A DNA stretch of 62,951 bases from Burkholderiales bacterium (GTDB taxonomy: Bacteria; Pseudomonadota; Gammaproteobacteria; Burkholderiales; Burkholderiaceae_B): positions 1 through 62,951 of the forward strand of contig JAJTEM010000022.1 of assembly GCA_021299735.1 (NCBI GenBank). Reading direction: 5' to 3'. Under the pieces are notes generated by a model, which worked only from the letters and a program-made list of their open reading frames with translations, was not told the DNA's origin and made no database searches. A program made the position numbers and the translations under genes. Positions 38,386-46,942 of the stretch are shown here, piece after piece; within the stretch, counting starts at the first letter, position 1, and every line of letters begins with the position of its first letter.

Positions 38386-41300
38386 TCACCCTATGGTAAC
38401 AGGGGAAGGCCTCCGATTAAGGGCAAGCCCCCCCCCCGAGGTATTGCCCTCTTGGCAGGCATCGGCATTTTCGTAGCTTGAATCGATGACTTGATCAATC
38501 CACTGGTTGATCAAGGCCACACCTTCGGTGTGAACCACACTGCGCGCCAGTGGCGGCATTTTTGCAGCAAGCTCCACGGCTTCCGGTCCCATGCGGTAAG
38601 GCACAATTGAATCGCTGGACATCGCTGGGTGAATATCGTAAGTGCGCGTACCCCGCCCTTCCGAACCGCTTGCGGTTGGCTTTTTGCAAATACCGTAAGT
38701 GCTGTCTACAGCCCGGAATACGTCCACATAAAAACCGGTGTTCGAGGCTTGACCATTCACGTTGTGGCAATGCGCGCAATTCACTTCCAGATAAGCTCGC
38801 GCACGGGCCTCAATATCGCCCTTGGAATTTGCTGGCAAACCAGAGTCACCTGGCTTGTTGAATTTCGGAATGTGATTCACATTGGTAGCCACCTGACGCT
38901 GATCCAACTCAAAAGTGCTCGGGCAACCGTTCATCAATCCCGTTTCACACATGAACTTCAACTGGTTTTTGCCATTGACCGGGTGCTGCGCTTGCCCTGT
39001 GAACATGGGCGACTCATTCACGTAAGCCCTGTTCAAATTCCGCGGCTTGGGGCCAATGGGTGCGGAACCTGGGTCTACATCGTTGTTACTGTGACAAATG
39101 GCACACTGGCTGGCATTGGGGAACATGTAGGCTGCTGTGCTGCCGGTTTGTCGCTTGCCGGAATCCACATCCACATAATCCCAGCTTGCAGCCGCACTGC
39201 CACCAAACTGGGTTAGTACGGCTTTGCGTTTTCCGTTTCCGGCGTCTTGCCAAATGTATTCCAGCGCTTCCCAGTAGTTTTGACCATCCGTGCGCTGGCG
39301 CTTGATCAACAAGCGGGTTTCATAGGGAGTTTCTCTCGCACGGGGTTGATCAACAAAGGAGAAAGTTTTTGCGATGATGGTGCCCACCGGGAATTCAATG
39401 GTGGAATTCACGCGACTTTCCTCATTGTCCAGGAAACGCGCCTGCTTACCCTCTGGGATAAACATCACCCTGTGCTTGATGGAATAATCACTGAACAGCT
39501 TGCTGTTCAACACATAGGGCATGCCCTGCCCGTTGGGTTTGCTGGCGGGGTTTTGATCATCTGCAAACAGGTTGTATTGAGCCAGGTCTGGGCAATTTAC
39601 TCGCGCTGCTGACTCATTCACCACCCCCGCTTTAAGCGGTACTTCGCACAAGGCCTTCACCGCTTCGGCCGCAGGTTCAGGCGCAAATTGGCCACTGGGC
39701 ACAAAAGGCTCGAACTCGAAATCGGGCAAGCGTGGCAGGTCGGCACCAAAGCGTGCCATGCAATTGTGCTGCGCAATATCAAAGTTGCTGGGCAACAGTG
39801 GAATACCCGTGGCGATTGACTGAATGTATTCCAGCGACAAGTTGGCCGCAGGGTCATTTGTATTCAGTTTAATCACCGCATCAAGCCCACGGGTACCGTT
39901 GAAGTTGGCAAAAGCCAGGCTGTCTGAGCCGAAATTGTTGTTGGGGTTAATACAGCTGAACCACCAGGCAGGAACCTTGCGCTCGCCATTTGGCTTGAAC
40001 TTGTATTTGTTGTAGCGGCAGCTTGGGTTGGGGTTTTGGTTGCCCTGAATGGGCTTGCCATCTGCATCCACCGGAACTGGCTTGCCATTTCGGTCTTGGG
40101 GCAAATCGCAACTGTTGTTCAGTGTGTCGGTGTAGCCGTCCCACACAATGTGCGCACCACGGTAACCGCCACCACCCAACGCATTTTTCAAACCCACCAC
40201 CAGCGGGAATGCGCTACTAATTTGAGAGCCCTGGGTGGCGATGATGCTGGCGAAATCGGGCTGCGGCAAATCATTGCCATTGTTCTTGAAGGTGTTGTCG
40301 AAAATATTCACCGCCTCGGAATACACATCCATTCGGCGGTCACCGTTCTCGCCCAGCAAATCGTAGCTGGTCAAAATAATACCGGCGGTGCCGTTGTTTT
40401 CGAACACATTGTCGTAAATATCAATTTTGTCGTAGGCCAGTGTAATCAGGCCTGAACCACGCGGCACATTCGCCACAATTGAACCGGGCACGGCAAAGTT
40501 GTAGGTGTTGTTGTTTCGGGAAATGTTCTTGAACACTCTTGAGCGCGAACCATACTGGGTCAGGTTGTCCAGGTCGTATACGAGAAATCCACCGGAATTG
40601 CACTCGGCCAGGTTCTCGGAATATTCGCCATCCTGCACGTTTTCAATTTCGAAGCCGAACACGTTGAATGCGGCACGGCTTTTGCGAATTTTTGCAATAT
40701 TGGTTTGGCCCACATAAATACCGGCATCCGATGCACCAATACTTTCGGTTTCTTCCACCAGAATATTTCGGCTTTCAACCGGGTAAATGCCATAACGCCC
40801 TGAAGCAGTACTCACTGTGTAATCGGGCGAAGTATTGTCAGTTTCCAAGGGGTTGGGGTTGGCCGGGTTGTGGCGCGCAGGGTCGGTACACGCCACTTTG
40901 ATTTCTTTTTTGAAATTGGCCGCTGTAATTGCACGTTCTTCCGGCAACTTGCGACCACTGCTCCATATGGCACGCACTTTTTTCAAGGTGCCGTGGTTCA
41001 CGCCTTTCATTTTAAAAGCATCGCCCGGGGAGTCACCAATCGTAAGGTTACGCACTGTGACACCGCGAACGTTCGAAGCCAGGAAGCCTTCCTGGGAAGT
41101 GCTATCTCGAAACGACAGGAAAGTTTCATCCATGCCACAGCCTTCAATGATCACATCCTCAGTGGTTGTAATCTGAATCCCGGTTTTCAAATCGAAAAAG
41201 CCACAATCAAACCGCAGAATGTCTTTGGGCTTAAGTTGCACCATGGCCTTGACCATTTCCTCAGTGGCATTGGGGCCTGGCTGAATCAGAAAAACCCTGC

Positions 41301-41445
41301 CAGTAGATTCGGCCGGATTAATTACCGAACCCCCACCACCTGTTGTGTTGGTGGGGTCATCGCTGCCGGAAGAAAGGCAAGCCGAAAGCAACAGGGTTGA
41401 AAAGGAAAGGAGTACTGCTTGCAGTGCATGTTTGGAGTGAGCCAC
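38386..41445 (-). CDS. Parallel beta-helix lipoprotein fused to diheme cytochrome c
   Basis: The ~1020-residue protein has a lipobox (LLSAC), then a right-handed beta-helix (about 60-420; NLTIGDSPGDAF and many NN/GI turns). The C-terminal half resembles the SO2930-type diheme cytochrome family and has two haem motifs, CAICH (about residue 781) and CAHCH (about 890). In genomes I know of, the beta-helix protein and this cytochrome are usually separate neighbours; here they form one chain. The GTG at 41445 with GAGGT upstream is preferred to an ATG at 41472. A G10 tract near the 3' end could alter the C-terminus. fccAB is divergent. Confidence 0.85.
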   Translation of the reverse strand: MAHSKHALQAVLLSFSTLLLSACLSSGSDDPTNTTGGGGSVINPAESTGRVFLIQPGPNATEEMVKAMVQLKPKDILRFDCGFFDLKTGIQITTTEDVIIEGCGMDETFLSFRDSTSQEGFLASNVRGVTVRNLTIGDSPGDAFKMKGVNHGTLKKVRAIWSSGRKLPEERAITAANFKKEIKVACTDPARHNPANPNPLETDNTSPDYTVSTASGRYGIYPVESRNILVEETESIGASDAGIYVGQTNIAKIRKSRAAFNVFGFEIENVQDGEYSENLAECNSGGFLVYDLDNLTQYGSRSRVFKNISRNNNTYNFAVPGSIVANVPRGSGLITLAYDKIDIYDNVFENNGTAGIILTSYDLLGENGDRRMDVYSEAVNIFDNTFKNNGNDLPQPDFASIIATQGSQISSAFPLVVGLKNALGGGGYRGAHIVWDGYTDTLNNSCDLPQDRNGKPVPVDADGKPIQGNQNPNPSCRYNKYKFKPNGERKVPAWWFSCINPNNNFGSDSLAFANFNGTRGLDAVIKLNTNDPAANLSLEYIQSIATGIPLLPSNFDIAQHNCMARFGADLPRLPDFEFEPFVPSGQFAPEPAAEAVKALCEVPLKAGVVNESAARVNCPDLAQYNLFADDQNPASKPNGQGMPYVLNSKLFSDYSIKHRVMFIPEGKQARFLDNEESRVNSTIEFPVGTIIAKTFSFVDQPRARETPYETRLLIKRQRTDGQNYWEALEYIWQDAGNGKRKAVLTQFGGSAAASWDYVDVDSGKRQTGSTAAYMFPNASQCAICHSNNDVDPGSAPIGPKPRNLNRAYVNESPMFTGQAQHPVNGKNQLKFMCETGLMNGCPSTFELDQRQVATNVNHIPKFNKPGDSGLPANSKGDIEARARAYLEVNCAHCHNVNGQASNTGFYVDVFRAVDSTYGICKKPTASGSEGRGTRTYDIHPAMSSDSIVPYRMGPEAVELAAKMPPLARSVVHTEGVALINQWIDQVIDSSYENADACQEGNTSGGGLALNRRPSPVTIG
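38428..38437. repeat. C10 (G10 on coding strand) homopolymer near gene end
   Basis: Ten identical bases encode GGG of the C-terminal SGGGLALNRR segment. Loss of one base would give an alternative hydrophobic tail, GGGLPLIGGLPLLP and a stop. Gain of one base would terminate after SGGGACP. Confidence 0.8.
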
Positions 41446-41545
41446 GTCCAACCTCGATCTTGTTATATGCATATGAGAAAAAACTGCTTGCCTGTACCTG
41501 TTACCAAGCTAGAATCGAAAGTGGATGGCGTGTTGTGTCGGCTAA

Positions 41546-41574
41546 TTGACACTGCATGCGCGATGATTCATATT
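41546..41574 (+). promoter_or_regulatory. Sigma-70-type promoter for fccAB
   Basis: TTGACA (41546-41551), a 17-nt spacer and CATATT (41569-41574) lie about 55 nt upstream of the fccA start. The -35 is perfect and the -10 matches TATAAT in four of six positions. Confidence 0.65.
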
Positions 41575-41628
41575 CGATCCGGGATGCGAGCAAGAGCATT
41601 CACCCCTACAAGAATTGGAGAGACAACA

Positions 41629-41976
41629 ATGACTGAGTTAAAACAAGGCGCCGCACGCCTGCTAACAGGCGTGGCATTGGCCAGCTTTGGCTTACTTGCG
41701 GGCACTGGCGCAATCGCTAACGAACTGACCCCCGAGAAGAAACTGCAAGCCGCCAGCCTGGCTGCCACTTGCGCGAATTGCCACGGCACAAATGGCGTTG
41801 GCGTACAAGGCAGCGCTGTGACTGGCCTTGCCAACCTGAGTGTGGAATACATTAAAACCAACATGACCTGGTTTAAAACCGGGCAGCGCCCCGCCACCGT
41901 GATGCATCAACTTGCCAAGGGCTACACCGACGAGCAAATCGACATCATCGCCAACTACCTCGGCAAAAAAGACTAA
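41629..41976 (+). CDS. fccA: Cytochrome c subunit of flavocytochrome c (FccA-like)
   Basis: The 115-residue product has a signal peptide (TGVALASFGLLAGTGAIA) and one haem c site, CANCH (Cys48, Cys51, His52). A likely Met ligand lies in the region NMTWFKTGQRPATVMHQ. It is the short monohaem type found with FccB. It would pass electrons from the flavin subunit to soluble cytochromes in the periplasm. The start at 41629 (GGAGAG upstream) is preferred over far upstream ATGs, which lack a signal peptide. fccB begins 10 nt after the stop. Confidence 0.85.
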   Translation: MTELKQGAARLLTGVALASFGLLAGTGAIANELTPEKKLQAASLAATCANCHGTNGVGVQGSAVTGLANLSVEYIKTNMTWFKTGQRPATVMHQLAKGYTDEQIDIIANYLGKKD

Positions 41977-41986
41977 GGAGCGCACC

Positions 41987-43261
41987 ATGCAAAGAAGACA
42001 ATTTTTACAAACCAGCGCCTTGGCCACAGCCTTGTTGGGCGGCATGCCCTTGTCCGCAACCGCGAAAAGTGCCAAAGGCAAAGTGGTGGTAATTGGTGGC
42101 GGTTACGGCGGCGCAACAGCTGCAAAATACCTGCGCATGCTTTCTGGTAACCAACTCGATGTAACTTTGATCGAACCCAATTCAACTTTTGTTTCCTGCC
42201 CCATGAGCAACCTGGTGGTAGGCGGTATTCGAAAAATGAATGAAATCAGCACACCCTACACCGGCCTTACCCGCAACCACGGTGTGAAAATGGTGAAAGA
42301 TTACGTCACAGCCATTGATGTTGAAAAACGCACGGTAAAACTGAAAAACGGCAAAACCCTTCCCTACGACAAACTGGTGTTGTCACCCGGAATTGATTTG
42401 CAACTGGACAAAATCGAAGGCCTGGCCGCAGCCAACGCCAGTGGTCAAATTTTGCAGGCCTGGAAGGCTGGCCCTGAAACTGTGGGCTTGCGCAAACAAC
42501 TGGAAGCCATGCCCGATGGTGGCACCTACATTTTGAACGTGCCACTGGCCCCCTACCGCTGCCCTCCCGGCCCCTACGAGCGCGCCAGCATGGTGGCCAA
42601 TTACTTCAAGCAGTACAAGCCAAAATCGAAAGTGCTGTTGCTGGATGCCAATGCAGACGTTACATCCAAGGGCAAGCTGTTCAAGGGTGTTTGGGAAAGC
42701 GAATACAAAGGCATTCTGGAATATCGCCCCAACATGAAAGTAACCGGTGTTGATGGCGCCACCAAAACTGTTCGCTTTGAATTTGAAGAACCCATCAAAG
42801 GCGATGTGCTGAACATTTTGCCCGACCAGCGTGCAGGCAAACTGGCAGTCGATTCCGGCATTGCCAACCTGAACAACCGGTGGGCTGAAGTGAACTACAT
42901 GACATTTGAATCGACGGTTGCACCCAATGTGCATGTAATCGGCGATTCGGTACAAGGCGCACCCCTGATGCCAAAAAGCGGCCATATGGCGAACAGCCAG
43001 GCCAAAGTGGTTGCAGCAGCCATTGTTGCGCAGCTTAGTGGCTGGGAACCCAATGCCACACCATTGACCAACAACACCTGCTACAGCTATGTAACCACCA
43101 GCAATGTGATTCACGTGGCCAGTGTGCATGTGTACAACGCGGAGAAAAAAACCTTCCTGACAGTAGAAGGTTCAGGTGGCGTATCTGCCGCCCCCAATGA
43201 GCTGGAAGGAACCTACGCCTGGAATTGGGCACAGAATATTTGGGCGGACACGCTGGCCTGA
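41987..43261 (+). CDS. fccB: Flavocytochrome c sulfide dehydrogenase, flavoprotein subunit (FccB/SoxF-like)
   Basis: The 424-residue protein has a twin-arginine signal (RRQFLQTSALATALLGG), a FAD-binding GxGxxG motif (VVVIGGGYGGATAAK) and the FccB-type C-terminal domain. Cys192 (YRCPPGP) and Cys365 (NNTCYSY) match the positions of the redox disulfide in sulfide-oxidising FccB. It would oxidise sulfide, or act as the SoxF partner that boosts thiosulfate oxidation. AAGGAG precedes the ATG and a terminator follows the gene, so fccAB is a two-gene unit. Confidence 0.9.
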   Translation: MQRRQFLQTSALATALLGGMPLSATAKSAKGKVVVIGGGYGGATAAKYLRMLSGNQLDVTLIEPNSTFVSCPMSNLVVGGIRKMNEISTPYTGLTRNHGVKMVKDYVTAIDVEKRTVKLKNGKTLPYDKLVLSPGIDLQLDKIEGLAAANASGQILQAWKAGPETVGLRKQLEAMPDGGTYILNVPLAPYRCPPGPYERASMVANYFKQYKPKSKVLLLDANADVTSKGKLFKGVWESEYKGILEYRPNMKVTGVDGATKTVRFEFEEPIKGDVLNILPDQRAGKLAVDSGIANLNNRWAEVNYMTFESTVAPNVHVIGDSVQGAPLMPKSGHMANSQAKVVAAAIVAQLSGWEPNATPLTNNTCYSYVTTSNVIHVASVHVYNAEKKTFLTVEGSGGVSAAPNELEGTYAWNWAQNIWADTLA

Positions 43262-43291
43262 ATTTCCGCTAAGGAATTGCATCACCCTTGG

Positions 43292-43316
43292 AAGCCGGCG
43301 TTTGCCGGCTTTTTTC
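43292..43316 (+). terminator. Rho-independent terminator after fccB
   Basis: AAGCCGGC (43292-43299) pairs with GCCGGCTT (43304-43311) around a 4-nt loop and is followed by TTTTT. It lies about 30 nt after the fccB stop. Confidence 0.88.
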
Positions 43317-43470
43317 TTTCAGATTGCTCGGGATTTACCCGAAGTTTTGTTCCATTTACTCAACAGCGCTGTTTTTTAGCCGTTAATTAAATTGTAGTGA
43401 ATGCGCATACAAGCGTAAGTTGAATAAAACGAGCCAGCAAACCTGAAAGCAATTTCAAAGGGGACAACAA

Positions 43471-44241
43471 ATGGCCGCTCAAACACCTGTTAATCGCCAT
43501 CCCAAACTGGGAGTGGCGGATGTTGCAAAACTGGCCGCCCGCGAAGGCTACCTGTTTGGCCTAAGCTTTTTGTTTCGCCAACGGGTGGCGCAATTTCTGC
43601 CTGAATTCAGCCCTAACTTTCACAACCGCCAACTACCAATTGTGTTCATGGTGCCTGGCTACATGGAAAAGCCGGGCTGCTTTGCCACCCTGTATGAAGA
43701 ATTGTTGTGGAGCGGCGTGCGCGTGGCCTTGTATCAACCCAAGTATGTATTAGCCTCGGTGCACGACATGGCGCGGGATTTCGGCTACTACATGGACACT
43801 GTTTTGCAACAAGCTGAATGTGAAAATGCCAATACCTACTTGGTGGGCCACTCCATGGGCGGGCTAATTGTGCGCAAAGCCATGAGCACACGCTGGCACA
43901 GCCACTCCCAGGTGCAACACCTGTTTACACTGGCCTCGCCCAACAATGGCACGCGTATGGCGCACTTTGGCTTGGGCGACTGCGCAATCGACATGCTGCC
44001 CAACAGCAATTTTTTGAATGAATTGAATGAAGAAGACGACGCACACCGGCAAAAAATGAGCAGCGTGATTGCCATTCCAGATGCACTGATTCTGCACCAC
44101 CGTTTTGCACACCTGGAAGGTGCTGCAAACCATGTGATTGACCGCACGGGCCACATGGCTTTGCTGGATGAGCCGCGCCTGATTCAACTATTGAAGGAAA
44201 AAATGCAGGGGCATAACCCACACCAATTGTTAGGAGCGTGA
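43471..44241 (+). CDS. Alpha/beta hydrolase, esterase/lipase-like
   Basis: The 256-residue protein has VFMVPGYMEKPGCF (oxyanion region), nucleophile elbow GHSMGG, TLASPNNGTRMAH after the elbow and a terminal DRTGHMALLD with the probable catalytic His. The pattern resembles bacterial triacylglycerol lipases of the PGAP1/LipA style, but there is no signal peptide, so it is probably cytoplasmic. The substrate is unknown. Confidence 0.82.
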   Translation: MAAQTPVNRHPKLGVADVAKLAAREGYLFGLSFLFRQRVAQFLPEFSPNFHNRQLPIVFMVPGYMEKPGCFATLYEELLWSGVRVALYQPKYVLASVHDMARDFGYYMDTVLQQAECENANTYLVGHSMGGLIVRKAMSTRWHSHSQVQHLFTLASPNNGTRMAHFGLGDCAIDMLPNSNFLNELNEEDDAHRQKMSSVIAIPDALILHHRFAHLEGAANHVIDRTGHMALLDEPRLIQLLKEKMQGHNPHQLLGA

Positions 44242-44277
44242 ACCGCCTGTTAATTGGCTGCGTTTACAAATTAAACC

Positions 44278-44889
44278 TTAGCGTTGGCCTGTCGACTTGG
44301 CAGATCGAGCCAGGCGGAACCTCTCCCTTTGAATTGCCTCCAGAATATCGCGCGCCATAAAAGCACACCTGTGGCGATCAAAGCGCCGCTCTTTGTAGGT
44401 GATATGTTCACCCATGCGAAGGCTTTTTTGCGCCATGATCCATACACGCGGTGTATTTGGATACCAGCGAATCATGTTTTCCAGATGCTCAATCAGCTCC
44501 TTGCGGAAAGAGGGATGACTTTGTTCTTCTTCGGTGAGGCATTTCAGCAAGTGGCCCAGATATTCCATCGATCGACGTGCCGCGCGTTCACAATCACGCA
44601 CGCTCAAAGACCGATTCGCCTTGATTGCCGACTGCTCGATCACTTCCATGTGGTGAGTAATTTTTCGCAGACCCAGCCACATGGACTGCGCATGAGTTGG
44701 CTTTTGCCCGGCTCCGAATTTGACATTGACATAATTGCTGATTGACGCCTGCCCTGGAGAGGCCTCAAGAAGACCACGTGCAAGACTTTTCACCACAGTG
44801 GTGGATGTTTTAACACACGATGCTGTAGCAATATTTGGGTTCGTCAAGCTACTTGCCGAAGGAGCTTGAGAGTTTCGGACTGGGAACAT
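44278..44889 (-). CDS. Hypothetical protein, basic and helical
   Basis: I do not recognise this 203-residue protein. The N-terminus (1-70) is Ser/Thr-rich. The rest is helical and basic (RSLSVRDCERAARRSMEYLGHLL; ERRFDRHRCAFMARDILEAI). There is no signal peptide or transmembrane helix. It converges on the preceding hydrolase with a 36-nt gap. On the other side is the non-coding region 44890-45178. Confidence 0.6.
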   Translation of the reverse strand: MFPVRNSQAPSASSLTNPNIATASCVKTSTTVVKSLARGLLEASPGQASISNYVNVKFGAGQKPTHAQSMWLGLRKITHHMEVIEQSAIKANRSLSVRDCERAARRSMEYLGHLLKCLTEEEQSHPSFRKELIEHLENMIRWYPNTPRVWIMAQKSLRMGEHITYKERRFDRHRCAFMARDILEAIQRERFRLARSAKSTGQR

Positions 44890-45132
44890 GTCGAAATTTC
44901 AATCGGGTAAACTTGTTGGTAACCACACCGATGCGACAGTTCAAGCCAAGTTCACAACAGCGACAGAAATGGCCGTGTATATTACAAAACCGTGAAAGTT
45001 CACAGTTTTGTCTAGTATAAATTACCTACAAAACCGCTTGTTGATCCGAAACCTTAGCGCGACAATGTTCACATTGAGCGCTGTGACAGTGTTCAACCTC
45101 ATGTCTCCTCTTCTCCGCAAGCGAGAAAGGTT

Positions 45133-45164
45133 AAGCCGGCTTCTCGCGAAGTCGGCTTTTTTTT
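45133..45164 (+). terminator. Terminator with no annotated gene upstream
   Basis: AAGCCGGC (45133-45140) pairs with GTCGGCTT (45151-45158, one G-U) and is followed by eight T residues. The T-tract is on the plus strand, yet no plus-strand gene precedes it within 240 nt (44278-44889 is on the minus strand). It may end a small RNA starting in 44890-45100. Confidence 0.8.
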
Positions 45165-45178
45165 GTCTTGAATATTTA

Positions 45179-46108
45179 TCACCCCACTGCACTTGCTGCA
45201 ATGTGTTGTTCTATCAAGCCCGCCAGTATCTCGGGCTGATCGTGATGAACCATGTGGCCCGCGTTGTCCACAATCTGGAATTGCCACTTGGGCACACAGC
45301 TGAAACGGGTGCGGAACGCATCAAAATCAACCGGTTCGCCTGCGCGGCTTAACCACATACCTGCCTCAGTTTGTTTTGCTTCAACATGCAACACGGGGGC
45401 TGCAATATTGCTCCAGCAGGCTTGGGCCTCGGCCAACCTGTAACCAATCGGGTTCATTATTTTGTGTGCAGCATCGCCCAGCAGGCGATAACCGTCGTTC
45501 TCAACTTTGCTCCAGAATTGCGCCAGGTACATGGCTTTTTCATCGCCAAGCCTGTGGTTGGTTTTCTGCAAACGCTTGGCCACAGCCTCCAGGCTGCCGT
45601 AGGTGCGCAGTTCTTTGGGCGTTTTCACTTCATCCAGCCAATTGGCATAGCGCTTGGGGGCCTTTTCGGGTGGTGAATCAAGCATGCCAAAGCCCTCCAG
45701 GTTCACCACACTGCGAATTCGCTGAGGCCGCACACCTGCATACATCATGGCAATATTGCCGCCCATGCTGTGGCCAACCAGGTTCACGGCTTGCTCCGGC
45801 GAGAAGTGATCCAGCAAGGCATCCAGATCAGCCAGGTAATCTGGAAACCAATATGAACGTATGCCCGGCGCACCTGCGGCCACGGGCCAATCGCTCAAAC
45901 CAAAGCCACGCCAGTCTGGGGCCACAATCCGATAATCTTTTTTCAGTGCATCCACCACAAACTGGTAGCTGGCGCCCACGTCCATCCAGCCGTGCACCAT
46001 CACAAGCAAGGGTGCATCTTCAGGGCCCCAACAATTCAAATGGGTGCGCAAGCCGCGCAAGTTGACAAAACATGATTCGGGTCGCTTCAAAGGCTGATAA
46101 ATGTTCAC
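45179..46108 (-). CDS. Alpha/beta hydrolase
   Basis: The 309-residue enzyme shows LLVMVHGWMDVGASY (oxyanion hole), nucleophile elbow GHSMGG and the terminal VDNAGHMVHHDQPE with catalytic His. It resembles bacterial serine hydrolases of the Rv/YbfF style without clear substrate. Its start overlaps the adjacent thioesterase stop by four bases, so the two are probably coupled. Confidence 0.85.
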   Translation of the reverse strand: MNIYQPLKRPESCFVNLRGLRTHLNCWGPEDAPLLVMVHGWMDVGASYQFVVDALKKDYRIVAPDWRGFGLSDWPVAAGAPGIRSYWFPDYLADLDALLDHFSPEQAVNLVGHSMGGNIAMMYAGVRPQRIRSVVNLEGFGMLDSPPEKAPKRYANWLDEVKTPKELRTYGSLEAVAKRLQKTNHRLGDEKAMYLAQFWSKVENDGYRLLGDAAHKIMNPIGYRLAEAQACWSNIAAPVLHVEAKQTEAGMWLSRAGEPVDFDAFRTRFSCVPKWQFQIVDNAGHMVHHDQPEILAGLIEQHIAASAVG

Positions 46109-46575
46109 TGATGGCTCACTTTGTTGATCGATGGCTTGTTGGTCAACGCTTCTTGAAAGGCGTTAAGAATCTGGACTGGCATAGGCACCACTTTGCTGGC
46201 GTTGTAATTGAAAAACACAAACCCCGACTTGGCCAAGGCAATCAAGCGACCATCCGCAGGGCGAGTAATTCTGAAAATAATGTCGCAACCGTATTTGTTG
46301 AAGTCCATTAACCCCACCTCAAACAAAAGCTGATCCCGCGCATGTGCCTCGCTTTTGTACATGGTGGCAAGATCAGTCACGATGATTCCGGTCTTGTCTT
46401 CCGACAACTCAGGCACGCCCATGTGAAACAGAAACCGAGCCCTCGCCTCTGAAATCATTGAGATCATCGAATCGTTGGCCAAATGATTTCCGGCGTTGAT
46501 GTCGGTAATTCGCACCGTTAGCATGGTGCTGTAAACGAAGTTATCTTCGGGAAAATCCAGTTGCAGGCGAGCCAT
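46105..46575 (-). CDS. Hotdog-fold thioesterase, YbgC/4HBT-like
   Basis: The ATG at 46575 gives a 156-residue product. It carries hotdog-fold features: YSTMLTVRITDINAGNHLANDSMISMISEARARF, DLATMYKSEAHARDQLL and GCDIIFRITRPADGRL. An Asp near the N-terminal strand and Asn-His are typical of 4-hydroxybenzoyl-CoA thioesterase-like enzymes. The extension upstream of 46575 lacks homology features. The coupled hydrolase suggests a shared lipid or acyl-CoA role. Confidence 0.8.
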   Translation of the reverse strand: MARLQLDFPEDNFVYSTMLTVRITDINAGNHLANDSMISMISEARARFLFHMGVPELSEDKTGIIVTDLATMYKSEAHARDQLLFEVGLMDFNKYGCDIIFRITRPADGRLIALAKSGFVFFNYNASKVVPMPVQILNAFQEALTNKPSINKVSHQ

Positions 46576-46726
46576 GGGAAATTGCTTGTGCGTTGGAAAC
46601 GATTGAAAGTGTATGCGATCCAGCACCTGACCGAATTTGACCCTGCACTCTAAACAGGCAAGAAAAACTGTCGAATTCAATATTTCAACTTATCATTCAT
46701 CAAAACTTAACAAAAAGGAGACAGGC

Positions 46727-46939
46727 ATGCCCAAACTGGATGCAGCATTAATCGAGGCACTTGGAGACCCAATGCCCGAGCTTGAAAAACTTAGCGCAGC
46801 CAATCAAAAGAAACTGGCGGCCGACCTGGCTGCGGCTCACGAAGCCCACGATGCCTTCTTGAAACAAAGCATGGACAACGCGCTGGAACACATTCCCCGC
46901 CTGCTGCGCGGTACTGTTAAAAAAATTCTTGGGCTGTAA
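46727..46939 (+). CDS. Small helical protein, unknown
   Basis: A 70-residue protein begins at 46727 with AAGGAG six bases upstream. It is amphipathic helical (LAADLAAAHEAHDAFLKQ) with a basic C-terminal patch (RGTVKKILGL). I do not recognise it. The next gene begins three bases after its stop, so the two probably form an operon. Confidence 0.65.
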   Translation: MPKLDAALIEALGDPMPELEKLSAANQKKLAADLAAAHEAHDAFLKQSMDNALEHIPRLLRGTVKKILGL

Positions 46940-46942
46940 ACC

